From: an uncultured Alistipes sp.
Lineage (GTDB): Bacteria > Bacteroidota > Bacteroidia > Bacteroidales > UBA932
Assembly: GCA_902388455.1 (NCBI GenBank)
Contig: CABMPD010000009.1
Coordinates: 38,506-102,505 of the forward strand
Direction: 5' to 3'
DNA length: 64,000 bases
The notes beneath the pieces are model-generated. The model was not told the origin of the DNA and made no database searches. It saw only the letters and a program-made list of their open reading frames with translations. Position numbers and translations under genes: made by a program. Shown piece by piece: positions 7,631 through 15,674 of the stretch (positions are counted from its first letter, which is position 1; every line of letters begins with the position of its first letter).

Positions 7631-8632
7631 TTTTCCTGACGGATATCTGAAACCGCGTAAAGCCAACTGGACTATAGACACTTTGGATCGTGGCACGGGG
7701 CAGTCCTGGACAGATACCGTAACGTTCTTCCGCATCTTCCGGAAATCTCTGTGAGCACGGACCACAGACCTGAAAAACGAAAATTTCCCCGTCAGAAGAT
7801 AAACACAGGCAATAGCTCCGTCAACACACATTCTGAAGAGAACTATACGGGCCCGCGGACCAGACGGCAGATTCTTGTACATCATCAGAAGATTATTGCG
7901 GAAATTCAGGTAAAGTTTTCTAGGCGAATTATTCGGCAGTGTCCCTCCCCCCACATGATAGACTGCGGAAGCAGGATTGACCCATATCTCCCAACCTGCA
8001 AGCATAATCCTCCAGCACAGATCTATCTCTTCCATGTGGGCAAAGAAACTCTCGTCCAGCCCACCCTGACTCCTCCACACCTCGGAACGGATCATAAAGG
8101 CGGCTCCCGATGCCCAGAATACCCGGCAGGGAGTATCATACTGTCCTCTGTCCTCCTCTATCGTAGCAAGAATCCGGCCCCTGCAGTAGGGGAAATACCA
8201 TCTGTCCACGAATCCTCCGGAAGCTCCCGCATGCTCGAACCACCCGCGCTGAGCATAGCTCAGAATCTTCGGGGCACATACGGCACAGCGCGGTCTCGCG
8301 TCCATGAAAGCCTCCAACCCGGCAAGCCATCCGGGGGTCACTTCTATATCCGAATTGAGAAGCAGATAATAGCTGAACTTCTCTTCTGTTTTCTCTATTC
8401 CGGCAATCGCCCGGTTGTATCCTCCCGTAAACCCATAGTTCCGGTCCAGCAGGACAAGACGCACCTGTGACGGCCATCTTTCCCTCAGCATCTCTACCGA
8501 ACCGTCCTCCGACCCGTTGTCGGCGACATAAAGAGCATCATCCGGCGGCAGATGTTCCAGAACGGAGGGTATGAATTGTTCCAGATAGGACTTCCCGTTC
8601 CAATTGAGTATTACGACGGCAGTTCTTGACAT
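7619..8632 (-). CDS. Family 2 glycosyltransferase
   Basis: 337 residues of the rhamnosyltransferase-like GT2 type. It begins with VVILNWNGKSYLEQF, then VADNGSEDGS (nucleotide-sugar binding), the DXD-like NSDIE near residue 115 and the EEIDLCWR motif near residue 210 (catalytic base region). The C-terminus has a hydrophobic stretch that may touch the membrane. It transfers a sugar from a nucleotide donor to an unknown acceptor. As last gene of the patatin-flippase-dut-murF-GT2 run (11 nt after murF), it most likely helps build a surface polysaccharide. The acceptor cannot be read from sequence. Confidence 0.9.
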   Translation of the reverse strand: MSRTAVVILNWNGKSYLEQFIPSVLEHLPPDDALYVADNGSEDGSVEMLRERWPSQVRLVLLDRNYGFTGGYNRAIAGIEKTEEKFSYYLLLNSDIEVTPGWLAGLEAFMDARPRCAVCAPKILSYAQRGWFEHAGASGGFVDRWYFPYCRGRILATIEEDRGQYDTPCRVFWASGAAFMIRSEVWRSQGGLDESFFAHMEEIDLCWRIMLAGWEIWVNPASAVYHVGGGTLPNNSPRKLYLNFRNNLLMMYKNLPSGPRARIVLFRMCVDGAIACVYLLTGKFSFFRSVVRAHRDFRKMRKNVTVSVQDCPVPRSKVSIVQLALRGFRYPSGKVGE

Positions 8633-8643
8633 AATAAGACCAG

Positions 8644-9969
8644 TTATAAAACATCTTTCAATTCAGGAAGGTGTACTGCATTAGAGCCTTTCAGCAGAAC
8701 GGTGCAGCCGTTCATAGGCTCCCTCTCCAGGACACGGCGGGCCTCAGCGACATCCTTGCAGAATGTAAAGCGGCTGTCCGCCGCCACCTGGGGGCATGAT
8801 GCGGCTGCCCGGCGGAACTCTTCTCCTACCAGCAGTATACGGCCGCAGTCCTTCATTCCCGCCGCCGTCTCCATCACTCTGAGATGTTCCGCAGCAGAAT
8901 CTGCGCCCAGTTCCAGCATCTCTCCCAATATAAGGACTTTATTGGGGAATTGAGAGGCGGAGAAATTGCCAAGAGAGGCCTTCATGCTCGACGGATTGGC
9001 ATTATAAGTGTCCAGCACCAGGAGGTTATGAGCGGAATGCTCCAGCTGGGAGCGGAGATTGGTCGGAATATACGCCCCGACGGCAGCGGCGGCAGCATCC
9101 GGTGTCACGCCGAAATGCTGTCCGGCACAGAGAGCGGCCATCACATTGGAAGCATTGTACGAACCGATAAGATGCGTCGGCACTGTCATCCCGTCCCGCA
9201 GCCTTAATCTCAAATAAGGTTCCTCGGAAGTCATCGGCAATATCTCAGTTCCGGAAAAATCAACCCCGTAGCGGACTGTCCTCAAGTCGGGTCTGGCAGC
9301 AGCCATGGCGCAGAGTTCCGGATCATCGGCATTGAGAAATGCGGTATCTCCCGTACGCTGAAGGTAATCGTACAGTTCTCCTTTCGCCCGCTTGACTCCT
9401 TCAAACGAGCCGAACCCCTCCAGATGAGCCTTCCCCACATTAGTAATCAACCCGTAGTCCGGCAGGGCAATTGCTGCCAGAGCCGCAATCTCTCCCGGAT
9501 GATTGGCGCCCATCTCCACAACAGCGATCTCGGTCGAATCTGAGATGCGCAGCAGTGTAAGGGGGACTCCGATATGGTTGTTCAGATTGCCGGCAGTTGC
9601 CGTCACCCTGTATTTGGCCGAAAGGACGGCACACAGCAGTTCCTTGGTAGTAGTCTTGCCGTTGGTACCGGTCAGGCCTATCACAGGTATTCGGAAACGC
9701 GAGCGGTGCCTGCGGGCCAGGGCCTGCAGGGCCTCGAGAGTATCGTCCACTACGATATACTGTCCTCCGTCATTGAAACCGCTGTCTGCGGCCACCACTG
9801 CGGCAGATGCTCCGGCCTCTAGAGCCGCCGGAGCAAATCGGTTGCCGTCGAAATTATCCCCGCGCAGAGCGAAGAACAACGCCCCCGGCTCCACCCTGCG
9901 GCTGTCGGTCGAGACTCCCGTTGAGGAGACAAACGCATCGTACAGCCTGTTTTCTATTGTCCTGTCCAT
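8644..9969 (-). CDS. murF: UDP-N-acetylmuramoyl-tripeptide--D-alanyl-D-alanine ligase (MurF)
   Basis: 441 residues. The N-terminal Mur-ligase domain recognises UDP (VSTDSRRVEPGALFFAL), the central domain has the ATP-binding loop GLTGTNGKTTTKELL and the motif GEIAALAAIALPDYG, and the C-terminal domain has LDTYNANPSSMKA, typical of MurF. It adds D-Ala-D-Ala to the peptidoglycan precursor in the cytoplasm. It stands alone from the main mur/fts cluster, 23 nt after dut and 11 nt before a GT2 gene. Confidence 0.96.
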   Translation of the reverse strand: MDRTIENRLYDAFVSSTGVSTDSRRVEPGALFFALRGDNFDGNRFAPAALEAGASAAVVAADSGFNDGGQYIVVDDTLEALQALARRHRSRFRIPVIGLTGTNGKTTTKELLCAVLSAKYRVTATAGNLNNHIGVPLTLLRISDSTEIAVVEMGANHPGEIAALAAIALPDYGLITNVGKAHLEGFGSFEGVKRAKGELYDYLQRTGDTAFLNADDPELCAMAAARPDLRTVRYGVDFSGTEILPMTSEEPYLRLRLRDGMTVPTHLIGSYNASNVMAALCAGQHFGVTPDAAAAAVGAYIPTNLRSQLEHSAHNLLVLDTYNANPSSMKASLGNFSASQFPNKVLILGEMLELGADSAAEHLRVMETAAGMKDCGRILLVGEEFRRAAASCPQVAADSRFTFCKDVAEARRVLEREPMNGCTVLLKGSNAVHLPELKDVL

Positions 9970-9992
9970 TGTTACTTTATTTTCCTGCCACG

Positions 9993-10427
9993 TTACTTCC
10001 TTCCTGTAGAGCCGAAACCGCCCTCTCCTCTCGCGCTCTCCTCCAGCACCTCGACCTCATCCCACTGCACCTTCTCATGACGGGCCACCACCATCTGCGC
10101 TATGCGCTCCCCGGGATTGAGGGTGAACGGTTCGTTGGAGAGGTTGACCAGTATGACCTTGATCTCTCCACGGTAATCCGCGTCGACGGTACCCGGAGTG
10201 TTGACCAGGGAGATGCCGTGCTTTATGGCCAGGCCGCTGCGTGGACGTATCTGTGCCTCGAAACCGGCCGGCAGCTCGATATACAGGCCCGTAGGCACGA
10301 GTTCCCGCTGGAGAGGATTCAGTGTCAGAGGCTCAGAAATGCTGGCTCTGAGGTCCATGCCGGCGGACTGCTCAGTAGCGTATGCCGGCAGCGGAAAGGG
10401 AGATTTATTGACTATCTTGACTTTCAT
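9993..10427 (-). CDS. dut: dUTP diphosphatase (dUTPase)
   Basis: 144 residues, standard trimeric dUTPase length. All five motifs are visible: [38 protein letters not shown] and the C-terminal GGFGSTG that closes over the active site. It hydrolyses dUTP to dUMP and pyrophosphate. Its start overlaps the 3' end of the flippase gene by 23 nt, so the two are probably translationally coupled. Confidence 0.98.
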   Translation of the reverse strand: MKVKIVNKSPFPLPAYATEQSAGMDLRASISEPLTLNPLQRELVPTGLYIELPAGFEAQIRPRSGLAIKHGISLVNTPGTVDADYRGEIKVILVNLSNEPFTLNPGERIAQMVVARHEKVQWDEVEVLEESARGEGGFGSTGRK

Positions 10428-11913
10428 CTGCTATTAGTTTATGTCGTCTGAAATGTTTTTCGATATAGAAGAGCCCCACAAGGTACACACCTATCAGCAG
10501 GGTGCGGACGGTCAGGGTCCAGCCGAAAGGAATCGTGTCGGGGATGGCCAGGTCCAGGGAATACAGCACCAGGCCCAGGATGATGACATCTGTAATCTTG
10601 CCCCAGCGGTAGGGTATGGAATAGTACTTGCGGCCGAGCAGAACGCTGAGCACCAGCATCGTCAGGTAGCTGAAGAAATGGCCCCACGCGGCGGCGTGAT
10701 AGGAGTACACCGGCAGGAATACGATATTGATCACGGCTGTCACCACCAGTCCGGCAGCGGTGATGTAGATGGCGAAAGAGGGACGGTCCGAGAGCTTGTA
10801 CCACATCGACACGTTGAAAAGCATTCCCATCATCATGTAGGCCAGCAGCATCACCGGCACTATGCCCATGCCCTCCCGGAAGTCACTGCCCACGATGAGC
10901 TGTATGATGTCCAGGTAGAAAGTCACACCCAGGAAAATCAGCATACAGAACATCACGAAATACTCCATCACCGAGGCATAGACCCGCTTGAAGTCCTTCT
11001 GGCGGGTATTGGAGAAGAAGAATGGCTCGGCTGCGAAACGGAACATCTGCACGAAGAGGCTCATGATTACGGCCACCTTGACAGCCGCCTGATACACACC
11101 CAGATCAGCCCTCCAGAGACTGTCGTCCACGTTGAAGAAACGGAAGAGGATACGGTCCAGGAAGTCGTTGATCACTCCAGGAAGACCGGCCACCATCAGC
11201 GGCAGGGAGTAGCGCAGCATGTTTTTCAGAGTCCTGCGGTCCACTCCAAGACCCAGCCGCAGCATCTCCGGAATGAACAGAGCGAAGCACAGCACGCAGC
11301 TGACCAGTATGGAGAATATCGGATAGGAGAAATCCGGAACGGCGGGAATCAGCCCGGAGAGCAGGTTGTCCGGATGCGCGGCGGCATATCCGGGGTACCA
11401 CAGGAAGAGTAGCAGATTGGAACCGGCCTCGGCAAGTATTTTCACCACCTTGAATATGGCGAATCTCCAGGCGCGGTTCTCCTGCCGCAGCTTTGCGAAC
11501 AGTATGGCAGTGAAGCAGTCGGAGAAGAGAATGACACCTATGTATATATAGATGTTCCAATACCCTCCGTAGCCCATCCGCTCTGCCAGTCCCCGGCCGA
11601 AGAGAATCATCAGCAGCAGGAACACCGCCGATACTGTAGAGACTGCAGCCAGAGCCCCGGAGAATACCCGGCGCGGCTCATAGCCCTCCTTGCTTGCGAA
11701 ACGGAAGCATCCGGTTTCCAGTCCCATGGTCAGCAAGACCTGAAAGACAGCGATATAGGACATGAACTCCGTCAGCACCCCGTAGTCCGATGTGGACAGG
11801 GTGTAGGTGTACAGGGGCAGGAGCATGTAGTTCAGGAAACGGGCCACGATGGTGCTGGTCCCGTAGATGGCCGTCTGTCCGGCGAGCTTTCCCAGTATCT
11901 GTCTCATTCCCAT
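10405..11913 (-). CDS. Polysaccharide flippase (Wzx/oligosaccharidyl-lipid type, MOP superfamily)
   Basis: 502 residues with about 12-14 membrane segments. The start [31 protein letters not shown] is typical of Bacteroidetes lipopolysaccharide biosynthesis flippases of the MOP superfamily. These move lipid-linked oligosaccharides from the inner to the outer leaflet of the cytoplasmic membrane. It follows the patatin gene by 13 nt and overlaps dut. With a GT2 in the same operon it may serve a small surface-glycan pathway; the substrate is unknown. Confidence 0.9.
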   Translation of the reverse strand: MGMRQILGKLAGQTAIYGTSTIVARFLNYMLLPLYTYTLSTSDYGVLTEFMSYIAVFQVLLTMGLETGCFRFASKEGYEPRRVFSGALAAVSTVSAVFLLLMILFGRGLAERMGYGGYWNIYIYIGVILFSDCFTAILFAKLRQENRAWRFAIFKVVKILAEAGSNLLLFLWYPGYAAAHPDNLLSGLIPAVPDFSYPIFSILVSCVLCFALFIPEMLRLGLGVDRRTLKNMLRYSLPLMVAGLPGVINDFLDRILFRFFNVDDSLWRADLGVYQAAVKVAVIMSLFVQMFRFAAEPFFFSNTRQKDFKRVYASVMEYFVMFCMLIFLGVTFYLDIIQLIVGSDFREGMGIVPVMLLAYMMMGMLFNVSMWYKLSDRPSFAIYITAAGLVVTAVINIVFLPVYSYHAAAWGHFFSYLTMLVLSVLLGRKYYSIPYRWGKITDVIILGLVLYSLDLAIPDTIPFGWTLTVRTLLIGVYLVGLFYIEKHFRRHKLIADESQDSQ

Positions 11914-11926
11914 AATCCCGCCTGAT

Positions 11927-14263
11927 TTAATTCTTCAGTCCGTGTTCCCTGAATATCAGGAATCCGATGTTGAACGAAGGATACCACTTGGCTTTCTCTG
12001 CCTTTTCATAATATGCACATGACAATGACAGAGGTCCTATCGGAGACTGCCATACCAGAGCCGCATTGCCGACAAAGCCTCCGCGGGGGAACGGCTCCGT
12101 GTAGCGGTAACCTCCCAAAGCTGTCTGCTGCAAAGCCCTGTAAGGCTGAAAATAGCCGCCTGAAAGTTGTAGGAAAAACGTCTTGGTAAATTTGAAAACA
12201 GGCGTGATCATGGCTCCCACATAGATCGGTGCACGGTAAGCACCCATCATCAGTGTCCTGCTGTGCAATGTCGGCTGGAATGCCGGCATTGCTATCATCG
12301 TGGAGGTATAATCACTCAGATTGAGAGGAGTGGACACGGTAAGGTCTATATTGTACCCCAAAGAGAACCATCTTCCGAGATCGTAATAGTCTTCCAGATT
12401 GAGCCTGGCCAGAAAAGTATGTTTGAGAGGCACCGACACGGATGTCCCGTCCGCAAACATTGTACCCTCAGTGTGGGATTCATGGCTGAATATATAGCGG
12501 AACTCCAGAAGACGTCTTCTGCCGGAAGTAGGATACATATTATAGTCCAGCGTAGTCTGAGCCATCTTGAGCCTGCCCGTAAGATAGGACAGCCGCGTCC
12601 GGTCCTCCCTGTCGTACTGAGTATAGTTATCGGCGGGGAAATATATATACCGGTTGATTCCGGCAGTTATGCCGAACTCTGCCAGAATACTGCTGTTGTA
12701 CGATATCGGTGTCCCCATATTGAGGGTTAGATATGTCTCACTTTCCCGGATATTGTGTGCCAGAGATTTTGAGAAGAGAAGTCCCTGGCTGCTGTTGAAA
12801 TAGTCAAAGTTATGCGCATTCAGCATCACCTCATAAAGAAAAAGAGGGCGTATTCCTATATGCTGCCTGTAATACAGACCGACACCTGTAAAGAACTGAC
12901 CGATGTCAAGGTTGACTGCGGCATTCCAAGGATGACGGGAAAAATGCGTATGCGAGAGTCCCACAAAACCCTGCATGAGGGATGAAGACGAGATATTGCC
13001 GCCCACAGATATGGACAGAACATTCTTAGGAACAGTTTCCAGCCGGAGTGTAAACAGGGAATCCCCGTTCAGCACGGCTGTAGGATAGAATGACTGAATG
13101 GCATTGGTGGACAGAACACGGTAATAACCTCTCTTGGCACGGTTGAACGAAATGGTATCCTTCTTGTCCGTGACAGTAGCCGTAATATACTCCCGCTGAG
13201 CCTCGGTAACAGGACCGGACACCTCCACCGAATCAAACTTGAGGTCCATGCACGTACTTCTGAACGCCACCCGCATGGAATCCACTTCGCTCCTGGTCCT
13301 GCGTCTGGACACCCTGTCCAGAATCTCGTCAATATAAAGCATCGCAGTGTCATAACCTTTCTGCACCAGCTCATCTATCTTGTCGAACTCCAGCAGGGAA
13401 TAATCATAGATTCCCGATATCAGGACGCCTTCCTCCTCAGGCAGCTCATAGTCGGTATCCACTGTCATGATTGTCTCCAACTGCTTATACAGGTCATCCT
13501 GATCCGCACCGATACGCTCACCCTTGACACATTTCGCTCCGATGATAAAATCGGGATGATACTTGTCCCGCATGATTTCCCAAGGGAAATTGTTGTAGAA
13601 TCCTCCGTCGAACAGCAGGACCGAATCTATCATTATCGGCTTGAAATATGCCGGAAATGTCATTGATGCCCTGATGGAGGAACCCAGATCTCCGCTGTCC
13701 GTCACATAAGGGCGCTTGTTCAGGACATCGGCCGATACGCAGAAAAAGGGGATCATCAGACGGTCAAAATCATATCCCGCAGCCGCCGAGGCATTGGCGA
13801 ACATCTGCACGAAAGCGATATCCATCGGAAAAGGTGAGACCAGGCTGGTAGGCAGCGATACCTTTATCTTACGCCGCCCCTGGGCCAGTTCCTTCTCATC
13901 CCATTTGATATTGAGGCTGACCATCGACGGTGTCGGATAACCCGAATAAAGATATGTGAAAAACTCCCGTTCTCCCTCTCCGCTATACCATGACTGGAAC
14001 TCCCTGGTCTTCATCAGAGCAATCATCTCGTCCGGAGACATACCTATGGCATAAAGCCCCCCGACAATGGAACCGATGGACGTACCGCAGATATAGTCAA
14101 TCGGCACAGAATTTTCCTCCAGTGCCTTGATCACGCCTATGTGAGACAATCCCTTGGCGCCTCCTCCACTCAGGACCAGGCCCACTGACTGCGCCCTCAG
14201 AGGCACGGGAACCAGAAGAAGGCACAATAAAACGACAAGGATTGATATTTTTCGGAGCAGCAT
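11927..14263 (-). CDS. Patatin-like phospholipase with outer-membrane barrel (type Vd autotransporter)
   Basis: I prefer the start at 14263 (MLLRKISILVV; 778 residues) because the promoter's predicted start near 14280 lies inside the longer frame. A signal peptide ends near PLRAQS. The patatin domain shows GGGAKGLSHIG (oxyanion loop), GTSIG with Ser62 and DGGFYNNF with Asp219, i.e. the complete Ser-Asp dyad. A POTRA-like region (residues about 330-400) and a C-terminal beta-barrel of surface-antigen type follow. This is the PlpD/FplA layout: a lipolytic domain exported through its own barrel. It heads the flippase-dut-murF-GT2 operon. Confidence 0.92.
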   Translation of the reverse strand: MLLRKISILVVLLCLLLVPVPLRAQSVGLVLSGGGAKGLSHIGVIKALEENSVPIDYICGTSIGSIVGGLYAIGMSPDEMIALMKTREFQSWYSGEGEREFFTYLYSGYPTPSMVSLNIKWDEKELAQGRRKIKVSLPTSLVSPFPMDIAFVQMFANASAAAGYDFDRLMIPFFCVSADVLNKRPYVTDSGDLGSSIRASMTFPAYFKPIMIDSVLLFDGGFYNNFPWEIMRDKYHPDFIIGAKCVKGERIGADQDDLYKQLETIMTVDTDYELPEEEGVLISGIYDYSLLEFDKIDELVQKGYDTAMLYIDEILDRVSRRRTRSEVDSMRVAFRSTCMDLKFDSVEVSGPVTEAQREYITATVTDKKDTISFNRAKRGYYRVLSTNAIQSFYPTAVLNGDSLFTLRLETVPKNVLSISVGGNISSSSLMQGFVGLSHTHFSRHPWNAAVNLDIGQFFTGVGLYYRQHIGIRPLFLYEVMLNAHNFDYFNSSQGLLFSKSLAHNIRESETYLTLNMGTPISYNSSILAEFGITAGINRYIYFPADNYTQYDREDRTRLSYLTGRLKMAQTTLDYNMYPTSGRRRLLEFRYIFSHESHTEGTMFADGTSVSVPLKHTFLARLNLEDYYDLGRWFSLGYNIDLTVSTPLNLSDYTSTMIAMPAFQPTLHSRTLMMGAYRAPIYVGAMITPVFKFTKTFFLQLSGGYFQPYRALQQTALGGYRYTEPFPRGGFVGNAALVWQSPIGPLSLSCAYYEKAEKAKWYPSFNIGFLIFREHGLKN

Positions 14264-14266
14264 TAT

Positions 14267-14274
14267 TATATTTG
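14267..14274 (+). promoter_or_regulatory. Putative -7 element of the cyclophilin gene
   Basis: TATATTTG matches TAnnTTTG and lies 31 nt before the start codon. No good -33 element at 19 nt is seen, so the call is weak. It is interleaved with the divergent patatin promoter. Confidence 0.4.
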
Positions 14275-14284
14275 TAAAATCATT

Positions 14285-14315
14285 CAAAGATAAGGAAACA
14301 TCGCTATGAAATCAA
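14285..14315 (-). promoter_or_regulatory. Promoter of the patatin-flippase-dut-murF-GT2 operon
   Basis: On the minus strand TTGA at 14312-14315, 19-nt spacer, TATCTTTG at 14285-14292. The -33 element lies within the first codons of the divergent cyclophilin gene. The expected start near 14280 supports translation from 14263. Confidence 0.7.
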
Positions 14316-14986
14316 AAATTTTTGCTCTGATGCTTATAGCGGCACTGACAGCCGCCTCCTGCGGCAACCGCAGCAGCAAGAACACCGAAGAGTCTTCCAC
14401 CCTCGGAACAGCCACAGAAACTTCCTCAAAAACAACAACCATGGACAGCACACTTGCATTTGACCCGGCATCCCTGCCGGATGAGCCTGTTTTCGAAATT
14501 CACACTACAGAAGGGACCATCACTGTACTTTTGTACGCCGACACCCCTCTGCACAGAGACAATTTCATAAAACTGGCGTCCCGCCATTTCTACGACAGCG
14601 TTCTATTCCATCGAGTCATCTACAATTTCATGATTCAGACAGGAGACCCTCTGACAAAGGATCCCGCAAATGAAGACCGCTTCGGCACCGGCGGCCCCGG
14701 ATACACTATCCCCGCAGAATTCGTCGCAGCTCACACCCACAAGAAAGGAGCTCTGGCCGCAGCCCGGATGGGAGACATCTCCAATCCCCGCAAAGAATCT
14801 TCAGGCTCCCAGTTCTACATAGTCCACAACCCCGAGACGTGCGTGCATCTGGATGGCGAATACACCATATTCGGAGAGACTCTTGACGGCTTTGACGTCA
14901 TCGACAGGATAGCATCTCTGAGAACCGATGCAAACGACAGGCCGATTAAGGAAGCCCGCATCATAACCATCACACCTGTCCTATAG
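14306..14986 (+). CDS. Lipoprotein peptidyl-prolyl cis-trans isomerase (cyclophilin type)
   Basis: 226 residues. The start MKSKIFALMLIAALTAASCG is a lipoprotein signal with Cys at about residue 19, followed by a Ser/Thr-rich linker to about residue 50. The cyclophilin domain has FHRVIYNFMIQTGDP, GTGGPGYTIPAEF, SSGSQFYIV and FGETLDGFDVID, covering the catalytic Arg and the Gln/Phe pocket. It should assist folding of exported proteins at the outer or inner membrane. The nitroreductase gene follows after 10 nt. Confidence 0.95.
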   Translation: MKSKIFALMLIAALTAASCGNRSSKNTEESSTLGTATETSSKTTTMDSTLAFDPASLPDEPVFEIHTTEGTITVLLYADTPLHRDNFIKLASRHFYDSVLFHRVIYNFMIQTGDPLTKDPANEDRFGTGGPGYTIPAEFVAAHTHKKGALAAARMGDISNPRKESSGSQFYIVHNPETCVHLDGEYTIFGETLDGFDVIDRIASLRTDANDRPIKEARIITITPVL

Positions 14987-14996
14987 CAGCCGTATC

Positions 14997-15566
14997 ATGG
15001 ATGTAAGAGAAGCACTGCACCGCAGCCGCAGCTACCGTCGTTTCTACCAGGAAGCGGCGGTGCCGGACGCGGAGCTCAGGATTATCACCGATGCCGCCAG
15101 ACTGTCCCCGTCCGGACGCAATATCCAAGCCCTCAAATTCTTTATTTCCAACGACAGGAATCTCAACTCCAAGATTTTCGGAACGCTTTCATGGGCCGGA
15201 TACCTTCCGGACTGGGACGGCCCGGAAGAAGGAGAAAGGCCATCCGCCTACATTGTACAGGTTCTTGACACCACTATTGCCGCCAACACGCTCTGTGATG
15301 AAGGCATAACAGCCCAGAGCATGCTGCTGCAGGCCGTGGAGCTCGGCTACGGAGGCTGCATCATCGCAGCTGTCAGGAGAGATGAACTGCACCGGATACT
15401 TGAGCTGCCCGGACATTTCAAGATACTCAACGTCATAGCTTTGGGAAAACCGAAAGAGACAGTGGTCATAGAAGAGATGAAAGACGGACAGTACAAATAC
15501 TGGAGAACGCCTGACGGGATTCATCATGTTCCCAAACGTCCCCTCTCAGAGCTCATCATTACATAA
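14997..15566 (+). CDS. Nitroreductase family protein
   Basis: 189 residues. R-S-Y-R-R-F near residue 14 and RLSPSGRNIQALKF are the FMN-binding N-terminal motifs; a C-terminal part with LGYGGCIIAAVRRDELHRIL and VIALGKPKE completes the fold. Such flavoproteins use NAD(P)H to reduce nitro- or quinone-type compounds; the natural substrate is not evident. It is cotranscribed with the cyclophilin gene. The hairpin just after the stop lacks a U-tract on this strand, so it does not look like a terminator for this gene. Confidence 0.9.
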   Translation: MDVREALHRSRSYRRFYQEAAVPDAELRIITDAARLSPSGRNIQALKFFISNDRNLNSKIFGTLSWAGYLPDWDGPEEGERPSAYIVQVLDTTIAANTLCDEGITAQSMLLQAVELGYGGCIIAAVRRDELHRILELPGHFKILNVIALGKPKETVVIEEMKDGQYKYWRTPDGIHHVPKRPLSELIIT

Positions 15567-15601
15567 AAAATGCGCCTTAAATCATCACGACTTAAGGCGC
15601 A
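15565..15601 (-). terminator. Rho-independent terminator, minus-strand oriented
   Basis: A perfect 10-bp stem (TGCGCCTTAA / TTAAGGCGCA) with an 11-nt loop. On the minus strand it is followed at once by six Ts (15565-15570); on the plus strand it is followed by CGCTTAAC. It therefore ends minus-strand transcripts: the glycan operon, the candidate small RNA, or both. Confidence 0.85.
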
Positions 15602-15644
15602 CGCTTAACTTAACCTAAAACTTAACCTATGAAAAAACTATCAC
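15565..15644 (-). ncRNA. Candidate small RNA, copy A (pair of 28565-28642)
   Basis: About 79 nt on the minus strand from the predicted start near 15644 to the terminator at 15565-15601. The 5' part (15612-15642) is nearly identical to the same part of copy B. Upstream, TGGCACG and TTTG stand at the same distance from the conserved block as in copy B. It could instead be a 3'-UTR element of the operon ending at 15675, or the plus strand could encode a very short peptide. Confidence 0.4.
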
Positions 15645-15654
15645 CTTTTCTTCT

Positions 15655-15670
15655 TACAAATTCCGTGCCA
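15655..15670 (-). promoter_or_regulatory. Sigma-54-like promoter upstream of small RNA copy A
   Basis: Minus strand TGGCACG-N3-TTTGTA. The GG is 12 nt before the GT that replaces the consensus GC at -12. Weaker than copy B because of that change. Confidence 0.35.
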
Positions 15671-15674
15671 TACC

